From the NCBI RefSeq assembly GCF_020271745.1, contig NZ_CP084296.1:2046001-2110000 (forward strand): a stretch of DNA of 64,000 nucleotides, read 5' to 3'. The position numbers were made by a program, and so were the translations under genes. Source of the stretch: Providencia alcalifaciens (GTDB lineage: Bacteria; Pseudomonadota; Gammaproteobacteria; Enterobacterales; Enterobacteriaceae). Within the stretch, counting starts at the first letter, position 1. Each line of letters starts with the position of its first letter. The notes beneath the pieces are model-generated. The model made no database searches. It was given only the letters and a program-made list of their open reading frames with translations, and was not told the DNA's origin. Shown one piece after another: positions 25,734-36,400 of the stretch.

Positions 25734-26639
25734 ATGACAAGAGCCCCTGCGCCATTTCCGCTAGAGCGCCTCGCGGATATCCCAGAAAGGCCAGAAGATT
25801 TTAGATTGCTGGAGCGTATTCCATTAACGCGTGAGCCGCAGTCCTGGCCACTTGAACTATCTCCCATGGTCGGTGATGAACAGCCAATGGTGCTGCTCGA
25901 TACTGAGACAACCGGACTGTCTGCCGATGACGAGTCCATTATTGAGCTTGGTTTGGTTAAGGTGCTTTACAGCCCGTCGGCTAAGCGGATTGTGTCTATT
26001 GTTGATGTGATCAGCCTGTATGATGATCCCGGCAAGCCAATCCCCGAACTGATTACCGAGTTAACCGGTATCACCGATGAGATGGTGCAAGGCCAGCGCA
26101 TTGATGATTCACTGGTAGCGAGTTGGTTATCCGATGATCCGCTGGTGGTTGCACACAATGCACAGTTTGATCGTCCTTTCTTTGAAAAGCGGTTTGCTGC
26201 ATTAGGACATCTATCTTGGGCCTGTTCAGCCAGTGGCATAGATTGGAAGGCGCTGGGTTTTGAAAGTCGAAAGCTTGAGTACCTGCTGCTTCGCTTAGGT
26301 TGGTTTTATGAAGGACACCGAGCTGCAACCGATTGTTTGGCGATGGCCTGGTTGTTTCATTTGTTGCCCGAGTCCGTTGCAAACTTGTTGTCTGAAGCAG
26401 ACAGGCGAACTGTGTTAGTTCGTGCGTTTGGTGCGCCGTTTGACGTAAAGGACTATTTAAAAGAGCGTGGTTACCGCTGGCATGACGGTGTTAAAGGTGC
26501 TAACAAACATTGGTGGCGCGAAATCAGCGAAGACGAGTTGCCGCAGGAACAAACTTACCTGGATGATTTGTATCATCGTGGCTCAGAACATGCCCACTAT
26601 GACTACAAAGATGCCCGCAATCGATTTAAAGCTTTGTAG
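25734..26639 (+). CDS. DEDDh 3'-5' exonuclease (DNA polymerase III epsilon-like)
   Basis: 301 aa; position corresponds to s024 of SXT. Exo I motif MVLLDTETTGL (residues about 50-60), Exo II AHNAQFDRPFFEKRF, Exo III EGHRAATDCLAMAWLF with the DEDDh His. A C-terminal extension of about 90 residues (VKDYLKERGYRWHDG...WWREISEDEL) resembles a small KOW/DNA-binding-like tail seen in such exonucleases. It degrades single-stranded 3' ends. It is core to SXT/R391 ICEs, but its biological role there is not established. Preceded by GAAGAGGAA. Confidence 0.85.
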   Translation: MTRAPAPFPLERLADIPERPEDFRLLERIPLTREPQSWPLELSPMVGDEQPMVLLDTETTGLSADDESIIELGLVKVLYSPSAKRIVSIVDVISLYDDPGKPIPELITELTGITDEMVQGQRIDDSLVASWLSDDPLVVAHNAQFDRPFFEKRFAALGHLSWACSASGIDWKALGFESRKLEYLLLRLGWFYEGHRAATDCLAMAWLFHLLPESVANLLSEADRRTVLVRAFGAPFDVKDYLKERGYRWHDGVKGANKHWWREISEDELPQEQTYLDDLYHRGSEHAHYDYKDARNRFKAL

Positions 26640-26701
26640 CTCTCTACAAGGTAAGCCTTGCATATTTGAAAACCTCTGGAAAATGGAAAGTGAACTTACG
26701 T

Positions 26702-26829
26702 TATACCCAAACTACTTGGTGTTGCAGCTAGGCGGCAAGTGAGCGAATGCCCATGAGCATAGATCTTCTATGTGATTGGGGTGAGCGAATGCAGGTAACA
26801 CCGCTGCGGCTGCAAGTAGGCAGGGTATA
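26702..26829 (+). repeat. ERIC-like intergenic repeat (128 bp)
   Basis: Ends TATACC / GGGTATA are inverted. The centre holds GCGAATGCCCATGAGCATAG and TGTGATTGGGGTGAGCGAAT, which match the two conserved halves of the enterobacterial repetitive intergenic consensus. It lies in the gap between the exonuclease gene and the next small gene and ends 23 bases before that gene's start, so the RNA could fold into a long hairpin in its leader. Confidence 0.8.
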
Positions 26830-26852
26830 TAACCAACAAGAGGAATCTTTCC

Positions 26853-27152
26853 ATGTACCAAGACACCTACATTGAATACTGGGGCGAAATCTTCGTCTCT
26901 GCCCGCATCATTGAATTTGGCATCACGTTTGAGCGCTTTATTAAAGATCCATGGAAGCACTTGATGTCCTGTGGTCAAGAGTCTGCTCCAGACGCGATTG
27001 CTGAAGGGATGTTGCCATTGCTACCATCCCAGGCGGAAGTTGCTAGGCGCATTCGGGAAAGTGAGCAACGAGCCCAGATGTCTACAGAGTCGGACAAAGG
27101 GGTATCTCATCGTGGCAACATCGTGGTGCCATTGGTTCGGGTAGCGCATTGA
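26853..27152 (+). CDS. Conserved SXT/R391 protein of unknown function
   Basis: 99 aa at the position of s025. ATG at 26853 with AGAGGAA upstream. Visible: an N-terminal part YQDTYIEYWGEIFVSARIIEFGITFERFI that looks like one or two helices with aromatic residues, and a charged C-terminal half (RRIRESEQRAQMSTESDKG). No signal peptide or catalytic motif. Function unknown. Confidence 0.6.
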   Translation: MYQDTYIEYWGEIFVSARIIEFGITFERFIKDPWKHLMSCGQESAPDAIAEGMLPLLPSQAEVARRIRESEQRAQMSTESDKGVSHRGNIVVPLVRVAH

Positions 27153-27273
27153 TAGCGGCTATCAGCAATGGCATGAAACAATGTCTTCACGCCCATACCT
27201 GAGCGGCAATTGCATTCCAGATCAAAAAGTTGCCGCTTACTCTTCCCTACAAAATAATTTGTGATAGGATGAT

Positions 27274-27294
27274 ACCTAATAAAATTAATTAGGT
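27274..27294. promoter_or_regulatory. Palindromic operator-like site upstream of the WYL regulator
   Basis: ACCTAAT and ATTAGGT form a perfect 7+7 inverted repeat around AAAATTA. It lies 175 bases before the regulator start in a gene-free stretch and is a candidate binding site for that regulator or another repressor. Confidence 0.5.
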
Positions 27295-27469
27295 TGAAGC
27301 CTATTCAGTGTTTTATGGCCATCTGTCCAGCTTCAACCGGTAGAGATTGATTAGTCATTGCGGATGAAGAGCAGCATTGAGTGATGCTTTTCAATGTGAT
27401 TACGCGATGTCGGTCCGTACTTTATAAACAGAGTTTTAAGAATCTGGTTGAATTGGATAAACAAGACGC

Positions 27470-28393
27470 ATGACAAATGATGGTCTAAAACAAACGGTAG
27501 TGGCGAAGCCAGATAGGCTTTCGCAGATAGCGCAGTTGCCACAAGCAACCAGGGATCGCATTGCCCATATCGATTTCACCTTATTGTTTAAGGGAGAAGC
27601 GGTACGGGCGGATTTAGTCGATCGCTTCAGCATAGCCGCCGCACAAGCAACGAAAGACTTCACAATGTACCGAGAGCTTGCGCCTGGCAACATTGAGTAT
27701 GATCAAAAGCTCAAGTTGCACAAGCGTGGTGAAGCATTTGAACCCCTGTTCGACTACGACGTTGTGAGAACTCTGGCAACCATTAGCCAAGGCTACGGCG
27801 ATGGCTTCACTGGAAAGGTAAAACCACCTCTGGCTTGTGAAGCGCCTTATCACCTTAACAAGCCGAGTTTATCGATAGTAGCGAAAGTCACCGAGGCCAT
27901 CCACAAAGGCAAAGCCTTGAGTATCACCTATGTGTCGTTATCGAGCGGTGAAACAACGCGTGAAATTGTACCGCATACGCTGGTGGACAATGGCCTGCGT
28001 TGGCATGTTCGTGGTTTTGACCGCAAGCATGGTGAGTTCCGTGACTTTGTATTGACCCGCATTAAAGCTGCGGTTGTGCTTGAAGATTCCACTTTGTCTG
28101 AAACGGAGCTCGAAACCCAAGACCGGCAATGGAACCGATTTGTAGAGCTTGAGTTAGTGCCACACCCACGTATTGAGCACAGCGAAGCGATAGAGCTGGA
28201 CTATGGCATGACGGGTGGCGTTCTAAAGGTTGAGATTAGAGCAGCAACCGCTGGCTATTTGCTACGCCAATGGCATGTGGATTGTTCTACGGAACACTCA
28301 TTAATGGGCTTTGAGTATCAGCTTTGGTTGCGTAACAGCCAGGCTCTTTATGGTGTCACAAACTTAAGTATTGCGCCGGGTAGAACAAGTTAA
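27470..28393 (+). CDS. WYL-domain transcriptional regulator (BrxR/CapW-like architecture)
   Basis: 307 aa; position of s026 in SXT. N-terminal winged helix (RIAHIDFTLLFKGEAVRADLVDRFSIAAAQATKDFTMYRELAPG, about residues 25-75), central WYL domain (SITYVSLSSGETTREIVPHTLVDNGLRWHVRGFDRKHGEFRDFVLTRI, about 145-195) and a C-terminal WCX-like part. This order is that of BrxR/CapW regulators, dimeric repressors found upstream of defence loci and thought to sense nucleic acids or nucleotides. It stands directly before the type I R-M operon, with a palindrome upstream. A role in controlling the defence hotspot is inference. Confidence 0.82.
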   Translation: MTNDGLKQTVVAKPDRLSQIAQLPQATRDRIAHIDFTLLFKGEAVRADLVDRFSIAAAQATKDFTMYRELAPGNIEYDQKLKLHKRGEAFEPLFDYDVVRTLATISQGYGDGFTGKVKPPLACEAPYHLNKPSLSIVAKVTEAIHKGKALSITYVSLSSGETTREIVPHTLVDNGLRWHVRGFDRKHGEFRDFVLTRIKAAVVLEDSTLSETELETQDRQWNRFVELELVPHPRIEHSEAIELDYGMTGGVLKVEIRAATAGYLLRQWHVDCSTEHSLMGFEYQLWLRNSQALYGVTNLSIAPGRTS

Positions 28394-28506
28394 TCGAACG
28401 ATGTAGCGACCATTGAGACGTTACATAAAGAACAGAATTTTAAATTTATAGTGAAGCCGTTGCAGCAACCTAGTGGGGTGCAACCAACACTGAACAGGAA
28501 AAGAAA

Positions 28507-30930
28507 ATGGATCATAGTGTACATAACAAGCTCATCTCATTTATTTGGAATATTGCCGACGACTGTTTACGGGATGTGTACGTTCGCGGTAAGTACCGTG
28601 ATGTGATTTTACCTATGGTGGTATTACGACGTTTAGATACGTTACTTGAACCCACCAAAGAAGCGGTGCTTGAAGAGGTAAAGTTCCAAAAAGAAGAGAT
28701 GCAAGCCACGGAGCTTGATGATGAACCATTGAAGGCGGCCAGTGGCTATGTCTTTTACAATACATCTAAATGGACGCTGAAATCCCTATTCAACACCGCA
28801 ACAAATAACCAACAGATATTACTCGCCAACTTTGAAGAGTACCTGCTTGGCTTTAGCGATAATGTTAAAGAGATCATTGAATGCTTTAACCTTAAATCGC
28901 AAATTCGTCACATGGCCTCAAAGCAAGTCCTTCTTGATGTCGTCGAAAAGTTTGTTTCCCCTTACATCAATTTAACTCATGAAACGGTCGAAGACCCGGA
29001 TGGCAACAAGATGCCAGCCCTTACTAACCTGGGTATGGGTTATGTGTTCGAAGAGTTGATCCGCAAGTTCAACGAAGAAAACAATGAAGAAGCAGGCGAA
29101 CACTTTACGCCACGTGAAGTTATTGAACTGATGACGCACCTGGTGTTTGACCCTGTGAAAGACCAGTTGCCGCTTACCATGACAGTATATGATCCTGCGT
29201 GTGGTAGTGGTGGTATGTTGACTGAATCTCAAAACTTCATTGAAGAGAAATACCCTAACGACAGCCGTGATGTTTACCTTTACGGCAAAGAGATCAACGA
29301 CGAGACCTACGCGATTTGTAAATCGGACATGATGATCAAAGGCAACAACCCTGAGAACATCAAAGTAGGCTCAACCTTGTCTACCGATGAGTTCGCGGCT
29401 TCACGCTTTGACTTTATGTTGTCTAACCCGCCATATGGTAAGAGTTGGGCGTCTGAACAGAAGCACATTAAAGACGGCAGTGATGTGATTGACCCGCGTT
29501 TTAAGGTTAGCCTGAAAGACTATTGGGGAAATCTCGAAGTGGTGGATGCCACGCCACGTTCAAGTGATGGCCAGCTGCTCTTCTTAATGGAAATGGTCAA
29601 CAAGATGAAAGATCCAAGCGTAAGCCCATTAGGCAGCCGGATTGCTTCTGTTCATAATGGCTCATCGCTCTTTACCGGTGATGCGGGCGGTGGTGAAAGT
29701 AACATTCGTCGCTTCATCATTGAAAACGACATGCTAGATGCCATCGTTCAGTTACCTAATAACCTGTTCTATAACACCGGCATTACCACTTACATTTGGG
29801 TGTTGAACAACAATAAACCCGAGGCACGTAAAGGTAAGGTGCAACTGATTGATGCCAGCTTGCTATACCGTAAGTTGCGTAAGAACTTAGGTAACAAAAA
29901 CTGCGAATTTGCGCCTGCGCACATCACGGAAATTACCGATACTTACCTCGCGTGTGTGGGCGTTGAAAGAGCACTTGATGCAAACAATGATCCTGTTGGC
30001 ATAGCCAGCAAAGTGTTTAGCAATGACGACTTTGGCTATTACAAAGTCACTATCGAGCGCCCAGACCGCCGAAGAGCCAAGTTCACTCAAGACGCAATAG
30101 CCCCACTGCGTTTTGATAAGCAGCTTAGTGAAGTGATGGAGTACGTGTACGCAGAGCACGGCGAACGTGTTTACGAAAAAACTGGCTATGGTACTGAAAA
30201 GAAAAAGAGCTTCTTGAAATCCATTGAGAAAGACATTCTTTCTTGGTGTGAAGATAACGACATCAGTCTCAATGCCAAAGCTAAAGCAAAACTGCTCGAT
30301 GTGAAACATTGGCTGGCGCTTAAAGCATTGCTTGAAACGGCAGAAACGCTGATGGCTGACATCGGTAGCATTGAATTTGATGACTTCAATAGTTTTAAAA
30401 CCCAAGTTGATAAATCGCTAAAAGCCCATGCTATTAAGCTTTCAGCACCTGAGAAAAATGCCATCCTGAACGCGGTGAGCTGGTATGACGAAACCGCCAA
30501 GAAAGTGGTGAAAAAGATCGTTAAATTAACGGGTGATAAATTAAACGACCTGCTGGAGCGCTATGAGTGTGAAGTCGCTGACCTGCCAGATTTTGGTTAT
30601 TACCCCGTTCCTACAACAGAAGGCGGCAAAAAAGGCGAGTTCATTACTTACGAGACCAACTCAGACCTGCGTGACACAGAATCTGTCCCACTGAAGCAAA
30701 GCATTTACCAGTACTTCCTAGACGAAGTGAAGCCTCATGTTGATGAAGCATGGATAAACCTAGATACGGTAAAAATTGGCTATGAAATCAGCTTCAATAA
30801 GTATTTCTACCGTCATAAACCGCTGCGTAGTTTAGAGGAGGTCGCAACCGATATTATCAACCTAGAACAAAAAGCCGAAGGTCTTATTGCGCAGATATTG
30901 GGCGTCGCAGTAGAAAAGGTTCAGGGGTAA
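28507..30930 (+). CDS. hsdM: Type I restriction-modification methyltransferase subunit HsdM
   Basis: 807 aa, an N6-adenine methyltransferase. The N-terminal HsdM helical domain (DDCLRDVYVRGKYRDVILPMVVLRRLD), AdoMet motif DPACGSGG near residue 228 and catalytic NPPY near residue 308 are intact. It is longer than the approximately 530 aa of EcoKI HsdM, with an extra C-terminal region (about 550-807) rich in charged helices. First gene of the operon; hsdS follows after 6 bases. It modifies host DNA in complex with HsdS and forms the R2M2S nuclease complex with HsdR. Confidence 0.95.
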   Translation: MDHSVHNKLISFIWNIADDCLRDVYVRGKYRDVILPMVVLRRLDTLLEPTKEAVLEEVKFQKEEMQATELDDEPLKAASGYVFYNTSKWTLKSLFNTATNNQQILLANFEEYLLGFSDNVKEIIECFNLKSQIRHMASKQVLLDVVEKFVSPYINLTHETVEDPDGNKMPALTNLGMGYVFEELIRKFNEENNEEAGEHFTPREVIELMTHLVFDPVKDQLPLTMTVYDPACGSGGMLTESQNFIEEKYPNDSRDVYLYGKEINDETYAICKSDMMIKGNNPENIKVGSTLSTDEFAASRFDFMLSNPPYGKSWASEQKHIKDGSDVIDPRFKVSLKDYWGNLEVVDATPRSSDGQLLFLMEMVNKMKDPSVSPLGSRIASVHNGSSLFTGDAGGGESNIRRFIIENDMLDAIVQLPNNLFYNTGITTYIWVLNNNKPEARKGKVQLIDASLLYRKLRKNLGNKNCEFAPAHITEITDTYLACVGVERALDANNDPVGIASKVFSNDDFGYYKVTIERPDRRRAKFTQDAIAPLRFDKQLSEVMEYVYAEHGERVYEKTGYGTEKKKSFLKSIEKDILSWCEDNDISLNAKAKAKLLDVKHWLALKALLETAETLMADIGSIEFDDFNSFKTQVDKSLKAHAIKLSAPEKNAILNAVSWYDETAKKVVKKIVKLTGDKLNDLLERYECEVADLPDFGYYPVPTTEGGKKGEFITYETNSDLRDTESVPLKQSIYQYFLDEVKPHVDEAWINLDTVKIGYEISFNKYFYRHKPLRSLEEVATDIINLEQKAEGLIAQILGVAVEKVQG

Positions 30931-30936
30931 GCAGTT

Positions 30937-32226
30937 ATGATAAATATTGCTGAAATGCCTAAATATCAAACTTACAAGGACTCTACCGAGGGCTGGATTG
31001 GTGATGTACCGGAACACTGGGATATTAGAAAGTTAAAGCATCTCTTTTATGAAAAGAAGCATCGGCCAAATATGAGCTTGAATAGCGGTGCTATTAGTTT
31101 TGGAAAAGTTGTTACAAAAGATGATGAAAAGATATTACTGAGCACTAAAGCCTCTTATCAGGAGGTATTATCTGGTGAGTTTTTAATAAATCCGTTAAAT
31201 CTTAATTACGACTTGATCAGTTTGAGAATTGCTCTTTCAGAAATCGATGTGGTTGTTAGTGCAGGATATATCGTCATTAAAGAAAAGGAAGAACTGCAAA
31301 AGCAGTATTTCAAATATCTTTTGCACAGATACGATGTTGCTTACATGAAGCTATTGGGTTCAGGGGTACGACAAACAATTAGTTTTAACCATATTGCGAA
31401 TAGCTTGCTGGTATTTCCACCTCTAGAAGAACAATCCCTTATTGCCAACTACCTCGAAAAGAAAACAGCACAAGTAGACGAAGCTATAGCTATCAAAGAA
31501 CAGCAAATTAGCCTGCTCAAAGAGCGTAAGCAGATCATCATCCAACAGGCGGTGACCCAAGGGCTTGACCCCAATGTGCCAATGAAAGACTCCGGTGTGG
31601 ATTGGATTGGTAAGGTTCCAGCGCATTGGGAAGTCCGTCGTAGCAAGTTTGTATTTACTCAAAGAAAAGAGCGGGCTTGGAAAGATGACGTACAGCTTTC
31701 TGCAACTCAAGCTTATGGTGTTATACCGCAAGACCAGTATGAAGAGTTAACGGGTAAACGCGTTGTCAAAATTCAGTTTCATTTAGATAAAAGAAAGCAC
31801 GTCGAAAAGGACGACTTTGTAATCAGCATGAGAAGTTTCCAAGGCGGCTTAGAGCGTGCCTGGTCGCAAGGATGTATCCGGTCCTCCTATGTAGTCCTGA
31901 GAGCATTAGATGAAATTGATCCTTCTTTCTATGGGTATTTATTAAAGCTACCCTCTTACATCGCAGCTTTGCAGCAGACAGCAAGTTTCATTAGAGATGG
32001 TCAAGACCTAAATTTTGACAACTTTTCAAAGGTTGACTTGTTTATTCCGCCCATTGAAGAGCAAAAAGAAATAGCTAACTACGTCAGCGCTTTTATGAAG
32101 TCTTCTGATGAAGGCATTGAGTTGCTATTTGCACAAATCGAAAAGCTCAAAGAATACAAAACCTCCCTGATCAACAGCGCCGTGACAGGGAAAATAAAAA
32201 TCACCCCAGAAATGATTGAGCAATAG
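30937..32226 (+). CDS. hsdS: Type I specificity subunit HsdS
   Basis: 429 aa with two target-recognition domains arranged as a repeat: GWIGDVPEHWDIRKLKHLF at the start and DWIGKVPAHWEVRRSKFVF in the middle, each followed by a conserved helix after FPPLEEQSLIANYLEKK / IPPIEEQKEIANYV. The two domains differ in sequence, so the target should be bipartite and asymmetric. Start ATG at 30937. It decides the recognition site for methylation and cleavage. Confidence 0.94.
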   Translation: MINIAEMPKYQTYKDSTEGWIGDVPEHWDIRKLKHLFYEKKHRPNMSLNSGAISFGKVVTKDDEKILLSTKASYQEVLSGEFLINPLNLNYDLISLRIALSEIDVVVSAGYIVIKEKEELQKQYFKYLLHRYDVAYMKLLGSGVRQTISFNHIANSLLVFPPLEEQSLIANYLEKKTAQVDEAIAIKEQQISLLKERKQIIIQQAVTQGLDPNVPMKDSGVDWIGKVPAHWEVRRSKFVFTQRKERAWKDDVQLSATQAYGVIPQDQYEELTGKRVVKIQFHLDKRKHVEKDDFVISMRSFQGGLERAWSQGCIRSSYVVLRALDEIDPSFYGYLLKLPSYIAALQQTASFIRDGQDLNFDNFSKVDLFIPPIEEQKEIANYVSAFMKSSDEGIELLFAQIEKLKEYKTSLINSAVTGKIKITPEMIEQ

Positions 32227-32235
32227 GACGCGATT

Positions 32236-33399
32236 ATGTTCACGGTAAATCATCAAACCAACAGAATCAGTCCTGTTAGGACAAAGAAGTTCAGTGAGTT
32301 GGGCTTTACAGAGCGCAAGCATCTTCAGGAATGGTTGGCACACGAGCCTTCCGCACTGGGTGAAGAGCTACTGATTATTCAAAAGGAGTTTGATGGCTTT
32401 GATGATACCCGTGAACGCCTAGATTTACTGGCACTGGATAAAGATGGCAACTTGGTCATTATTGAAAACAAGCTGGACGACAGTGGCCGAGATGTGGTGT
32501 GGCAGGCGCTTAAATATGCCTCGTACTGTGCAAGTTTAACCAAAGCGCAAATAGTTGAAATTTACCAGCAGTACTTAGACCGCTATGAGCCTGTAGCAGG
32601 AGAGGTTGACCTGTTAAATACCCCTGCAAGTGCATCGGCGAGAATATGTGAGTTTTTGGATGCGCCCGATCTCGATGAGTTAAAACTCAACCTGGGTAAC
32701 AGCCAGCGCATTATGTTGGTTGCGGCAAACTTTCGCAAGGAAGTGACCAGCACAGCGCTATGGTTATTGGGTCAAGGCATTAGCATTGCCTGCTTCAAAA
32801 TCACTCCTTATTCACTGGGTGAACAGCTACTGATTAATATTGACCAGATCATCCCAACGCCAGAAGCGAAAGAGTTGATGATCGGTATTAATGCTAAGGA
32901 AGCGGAAGAAAAAACCACCGAAGTGGTACTAAAAAACCGCCATACCGTGCGTCGCGAGTACTGGGAGCGTGCCTTAGAGGCGTTTCAGAAAAGCGCTTGC
33001 CAACTCTATAACAATATTAGCCCAAGCAAAGATCATTGGTTATCAGCAGGCTCAGGGCTAAGTGGATGTCCGTATAACCTGATATTTCTGCAAAAAGAGC
33101 TTCGAGTAGAGCTTTGGATCAGCCGTGGGGTTACCGAAGAGAATAAATACCTTTTTGATTTTTTGAGTCAGTCCAAACAAGACATTGAGCATACTTTTGG
33201 TGCAGAACTTGAGTGGATGAGACTGGATGAGAAGAAATCTTGCCGTATTCAGTTTTCGACCAAAGCTGATGGGTTTAACAAAGAGACTTGGCCCCAAGCG
33301 GTTGCGTGGCACTTAGAGCAGATGACAAAGTTAGAAAAAGCCTTAAAAGGACCGCTGCAAAAAGCGGCTGAGGCAATGAAACAGAAGAATTTTGATTAA
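32236..33399 (+). CDS. PD-(D/E)XK nuclease-like protein with DUF4268 domain
   Basis: 387 aa, located inside the hsd operon, 9 bases after hsdS and 14 before hsdR. The N-terminal half has a nuclease-like core: RLDLLALDKDGNLVIIENKLDDSGRDVVWQALKYASYC supplies an Asp and the E-x-K motif followed by an alpha helix, as in PD-(D/E)XK enzymes. The C-terminal half (from about residue 240, YWERALEAF...GLSGCPYNLIFLQKELRVELWI) resembles DUF4268. It is not a standard R-M subunit. It may be an accessory nuclease or a modulator of restriction; its function is not known. Confidence 0.75.
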   Translation: MFTVNHQTNRISPVRTKKFSELGFTERKHLQEWLAHEPSALGEELLIIQKEFDGFDDTRERLDLLALDKDGNLVIIENKLDDSGRDVVWQALKYASYCASLTKAQIVEIYQQYLDRYEPVAGEVDLLNTPASASARICEFLDAPDLDELKLNLGNSQRIMLVAANFRKEVTSTALWLLGQGISIACFKITPYSLGEQLLINIDQIIPTPEAKELMIGINAKEAEEKTTEVVLKNRHTVRREYWERALEAFQKSACQLYNNISPSKDHWLSAGSGLSGCPYNLIFLQKELRVELWISRGVTEENKYLFDFLSQSKQDIEHTFGAELEWMRLDEKKSCRIQFSTKADGFNKETWPQAVAWHLEQMTKLEKALKGPLQKAAEAMKQKNFD

Positions 33400-33413
33400 G
33401 GGAATTTACAATT

Positions 33414-36400
33414 ATGGTCAGTCAAACCAATGAACAAGCATTAGAGTCGGCCATTGAGAAATGTCTGGCTGGGATCAGTACTGAAGAGCTCAAAGAGGGG
33501 CTGAGTCAGCAGTCACTGGGTGCTGGATACTTCATTGGTGCTGCTAGTGACTTTAATATGCAATATGCCATTGATGAACGTTTTTTCTGGCAATTTCTGC
33601 AAAAGACACAAGAAGTAGAGTTGGCCAAACTGCAAAAGAACAACCCCTCAGATTGGCAGCGTAAGTTACTCGAACGATTTGACCGACTGATTAAGAAGCA
33701 TGGCATTCTTCATTTACTTAAGAAAGGGCTAAGCGTAGACGATGCTCACTTCAATTTGCTCTATCCAGCCCCTTTGGCAAGCAGCAGTGAAAAGGTAAAG
33801 CAAAACTTTGCAGACAACGTGTTTAGTTGTACTCGCCAAGTGCGCTATTCCATGGCAAATCCCCTACAAGAAATCGACATGGTATTGTTTATCAACGGAA
33901 TACCATTGATAACGCTGGAGTTGAAGAACGCATGGACGGGGCAAACAGCACGTTATCACGGCCAAAAGCAGTATCGAGATGATCGAGATGCAACGCAAGC
34001 CTTGCTGACCTTTGGCCGCTGCCTAGTGCATATGGCGGTCGATACCGACGAAGTGTATATGACCACTAAGTTATCAGGTGGCAGTACCTTCTTCTTGCCG
34101 TTCAATAAAGGACACAATCTTGGACAGGGTAATCCACCTAACCCAACTGGCCATAAAACGGCATACCTATGGCAAAAAGTATTCACTAAAGAAAGCTTGG
34201 CGAATATTATTCAGCATTTTGTGCGTCTGGATGGATCAAGCAAAGATCCATTACCAAAGCGAACCTTATTCTTTCCTCGATACCACCAATTGGATGTGGT
34301 GAGAAAATTGGTAGACCATGCCGCCCAGCACGGTGTCGGTCAGACTTACTTAATTCAACACTCTGCCGGGTCAGGTAAGTCTAATTCGATTACCTGGGCT
34401 GCTTATCAGTTAATTGAAACCTATCCTGCTTCGTCTGATGTAGCCGGTGGAAAAAGCCTGGAGCAGCCGTTATTTGACTCTGTAATTGTGGTTACCGATA
34501 GACGCTTATTGGACAAGCAGCTGCGGGATAACATTAAAGAGTTTTCTGAAGTAAAGAACATTATTGCCCCGGCGAACAAGTCTTCTGAGCTTAAGCAGGC
34601 GCTGGAGAATGGCAAAAAGATCATCATAACGACGATTCAGAAATTTCCGTTCATTATTGATGGTATCGCCGATCTCAGTGACAAGCGCTTTGCGGTGATC
34701 ATCGATGAAGCACACAGCTCACAGTCTGGTTCGGCGCATGACAATATGAACCGAGCGATGGGCAAGTCTGAAGTCGAAGAGGCCGAAGATGCCCAGGATA
34801 AAATCCTTCAGGCGATGAAATCGCGCAAGATGCGCGGGAATGCGTCGTACCTGGCATTTACAGCGACACCAAAAAACAGCACTTTAGAGAAATTTGGTCA
34901 ACGCCAAGAAGATGGCTCTTTCAAGCCGTTTCACTTGTATTCGATGAAACAAGCCATTGAAGAAGGCTTCATCTTGGATGTCCTGGCAAATTATACGACG
35001 TACAAAAGTTATTATGAGATTGAGAAATCAATCGCTGATAACCCTGAGTTTGATACCAAAAAGGCACAGAAAAAACTCAGAGCTTATGTAGAGCGAAGCC
35101 AGCAAACAATTGATACCAAGGCAGAGATTATGCTGGAGCATTTTGTTCCACATGTCGTGAATGCGAAAAAGCTCAAAGGTAAAGGTAAGGGAATGGTGGT
35201 CACTCAAAATATTGAGACGGCCATTCGATACTACAAAGCGATTAAGCGGACACTTGAGGAGCAAGGAAACCCGTTTAAAGTTGCCATTGCTTTCTCAGGA
35301 ACCAAAGAAGTTGACGGTATTGAATATACCGAAGCAGATATTAATGGTTTTGCCGAGTCAGATACCAAAGATATGTTTGATACCGATGAGTATCGACTTT
35401 TAGTGGTTGCTAACAAGTATCTGACTGGGTTTGACCAGCCTAAGCTTTGCGCCATGTATGTGGACAAGAAGCTCGCCAGTGTCTTATGTGTACAGACATT
35501 GTCTCGTCTCAATCGAAGTGCGCCTAAATGGGGTAAAAAAACTGAAGACCTGTTTGTTTTAGATTTTTTCAACTCGGTTGAAGATATTCAGTCAGCATTC
35601 GATCCTTTCTACACAGCAACGTCATTGTCGCAGGCTACAGATATAAACGTGCTGCACGAGTTGAAAGATGAAATGGACGATGTCGGTGTGTACGAGTGGT
35701 ATGAGGTTGAAGACTTTGTGACGCGCTATTTCAAGAATGAAGACGCTCAGACACTCAGCCCAATCATTGATGTTGCAGCAGCTCGGTTTGACCATGAGCT
35801 GGAGCTTGAAGCTGAAGCTAAAGTGGACTTTAAGATTAAAGCCAAGCAGTTCGTGAAAATCTATGGGCAGATGGCTTCTATCATGCCTTATGAAATGGTC
35901 AGCTGGGAAAAACTGTTTTGGTTCCTGAAGTTTTTAATACCGAAATTGAAAGTGGAAGATCCCGATGCAGATGCTATTGATGAGCTTCTCGATTCTGTCG
36001 ATCTGAGTTCATACGGTTTGCAACGTGTGAAGCTTAACCACAGCATTAAACTTAGTGACCAAGAAGCGGAGCTTGATCCTCAAAATCCGAACCCACGTGG
36101 GGCGCATGGCGGTGAAAAAGAAACTGACCCGCTGGATGAAATCATTCGCACATTTAATGAACGATGGTTCCAAGGCTGGAGTGCCACACCTGAAGAGCAA
36201 AAAGTTAAGTTTGTGAACATCGCTGAGAGTATCCGCAATCACCCAGATTTTGAATCTAAATACAAAAACAACCCAGATCCTCATAATCGAGATTTGGCTT
36301 TCGAAAAAATGCTCAAGGAAATTATGCTGCAACGCCGTAAAGACGAACTTGAGCTCTACAAGTTGTTCGCAGGAGATTCAGCATTTAAAGCGTCGTGGAC

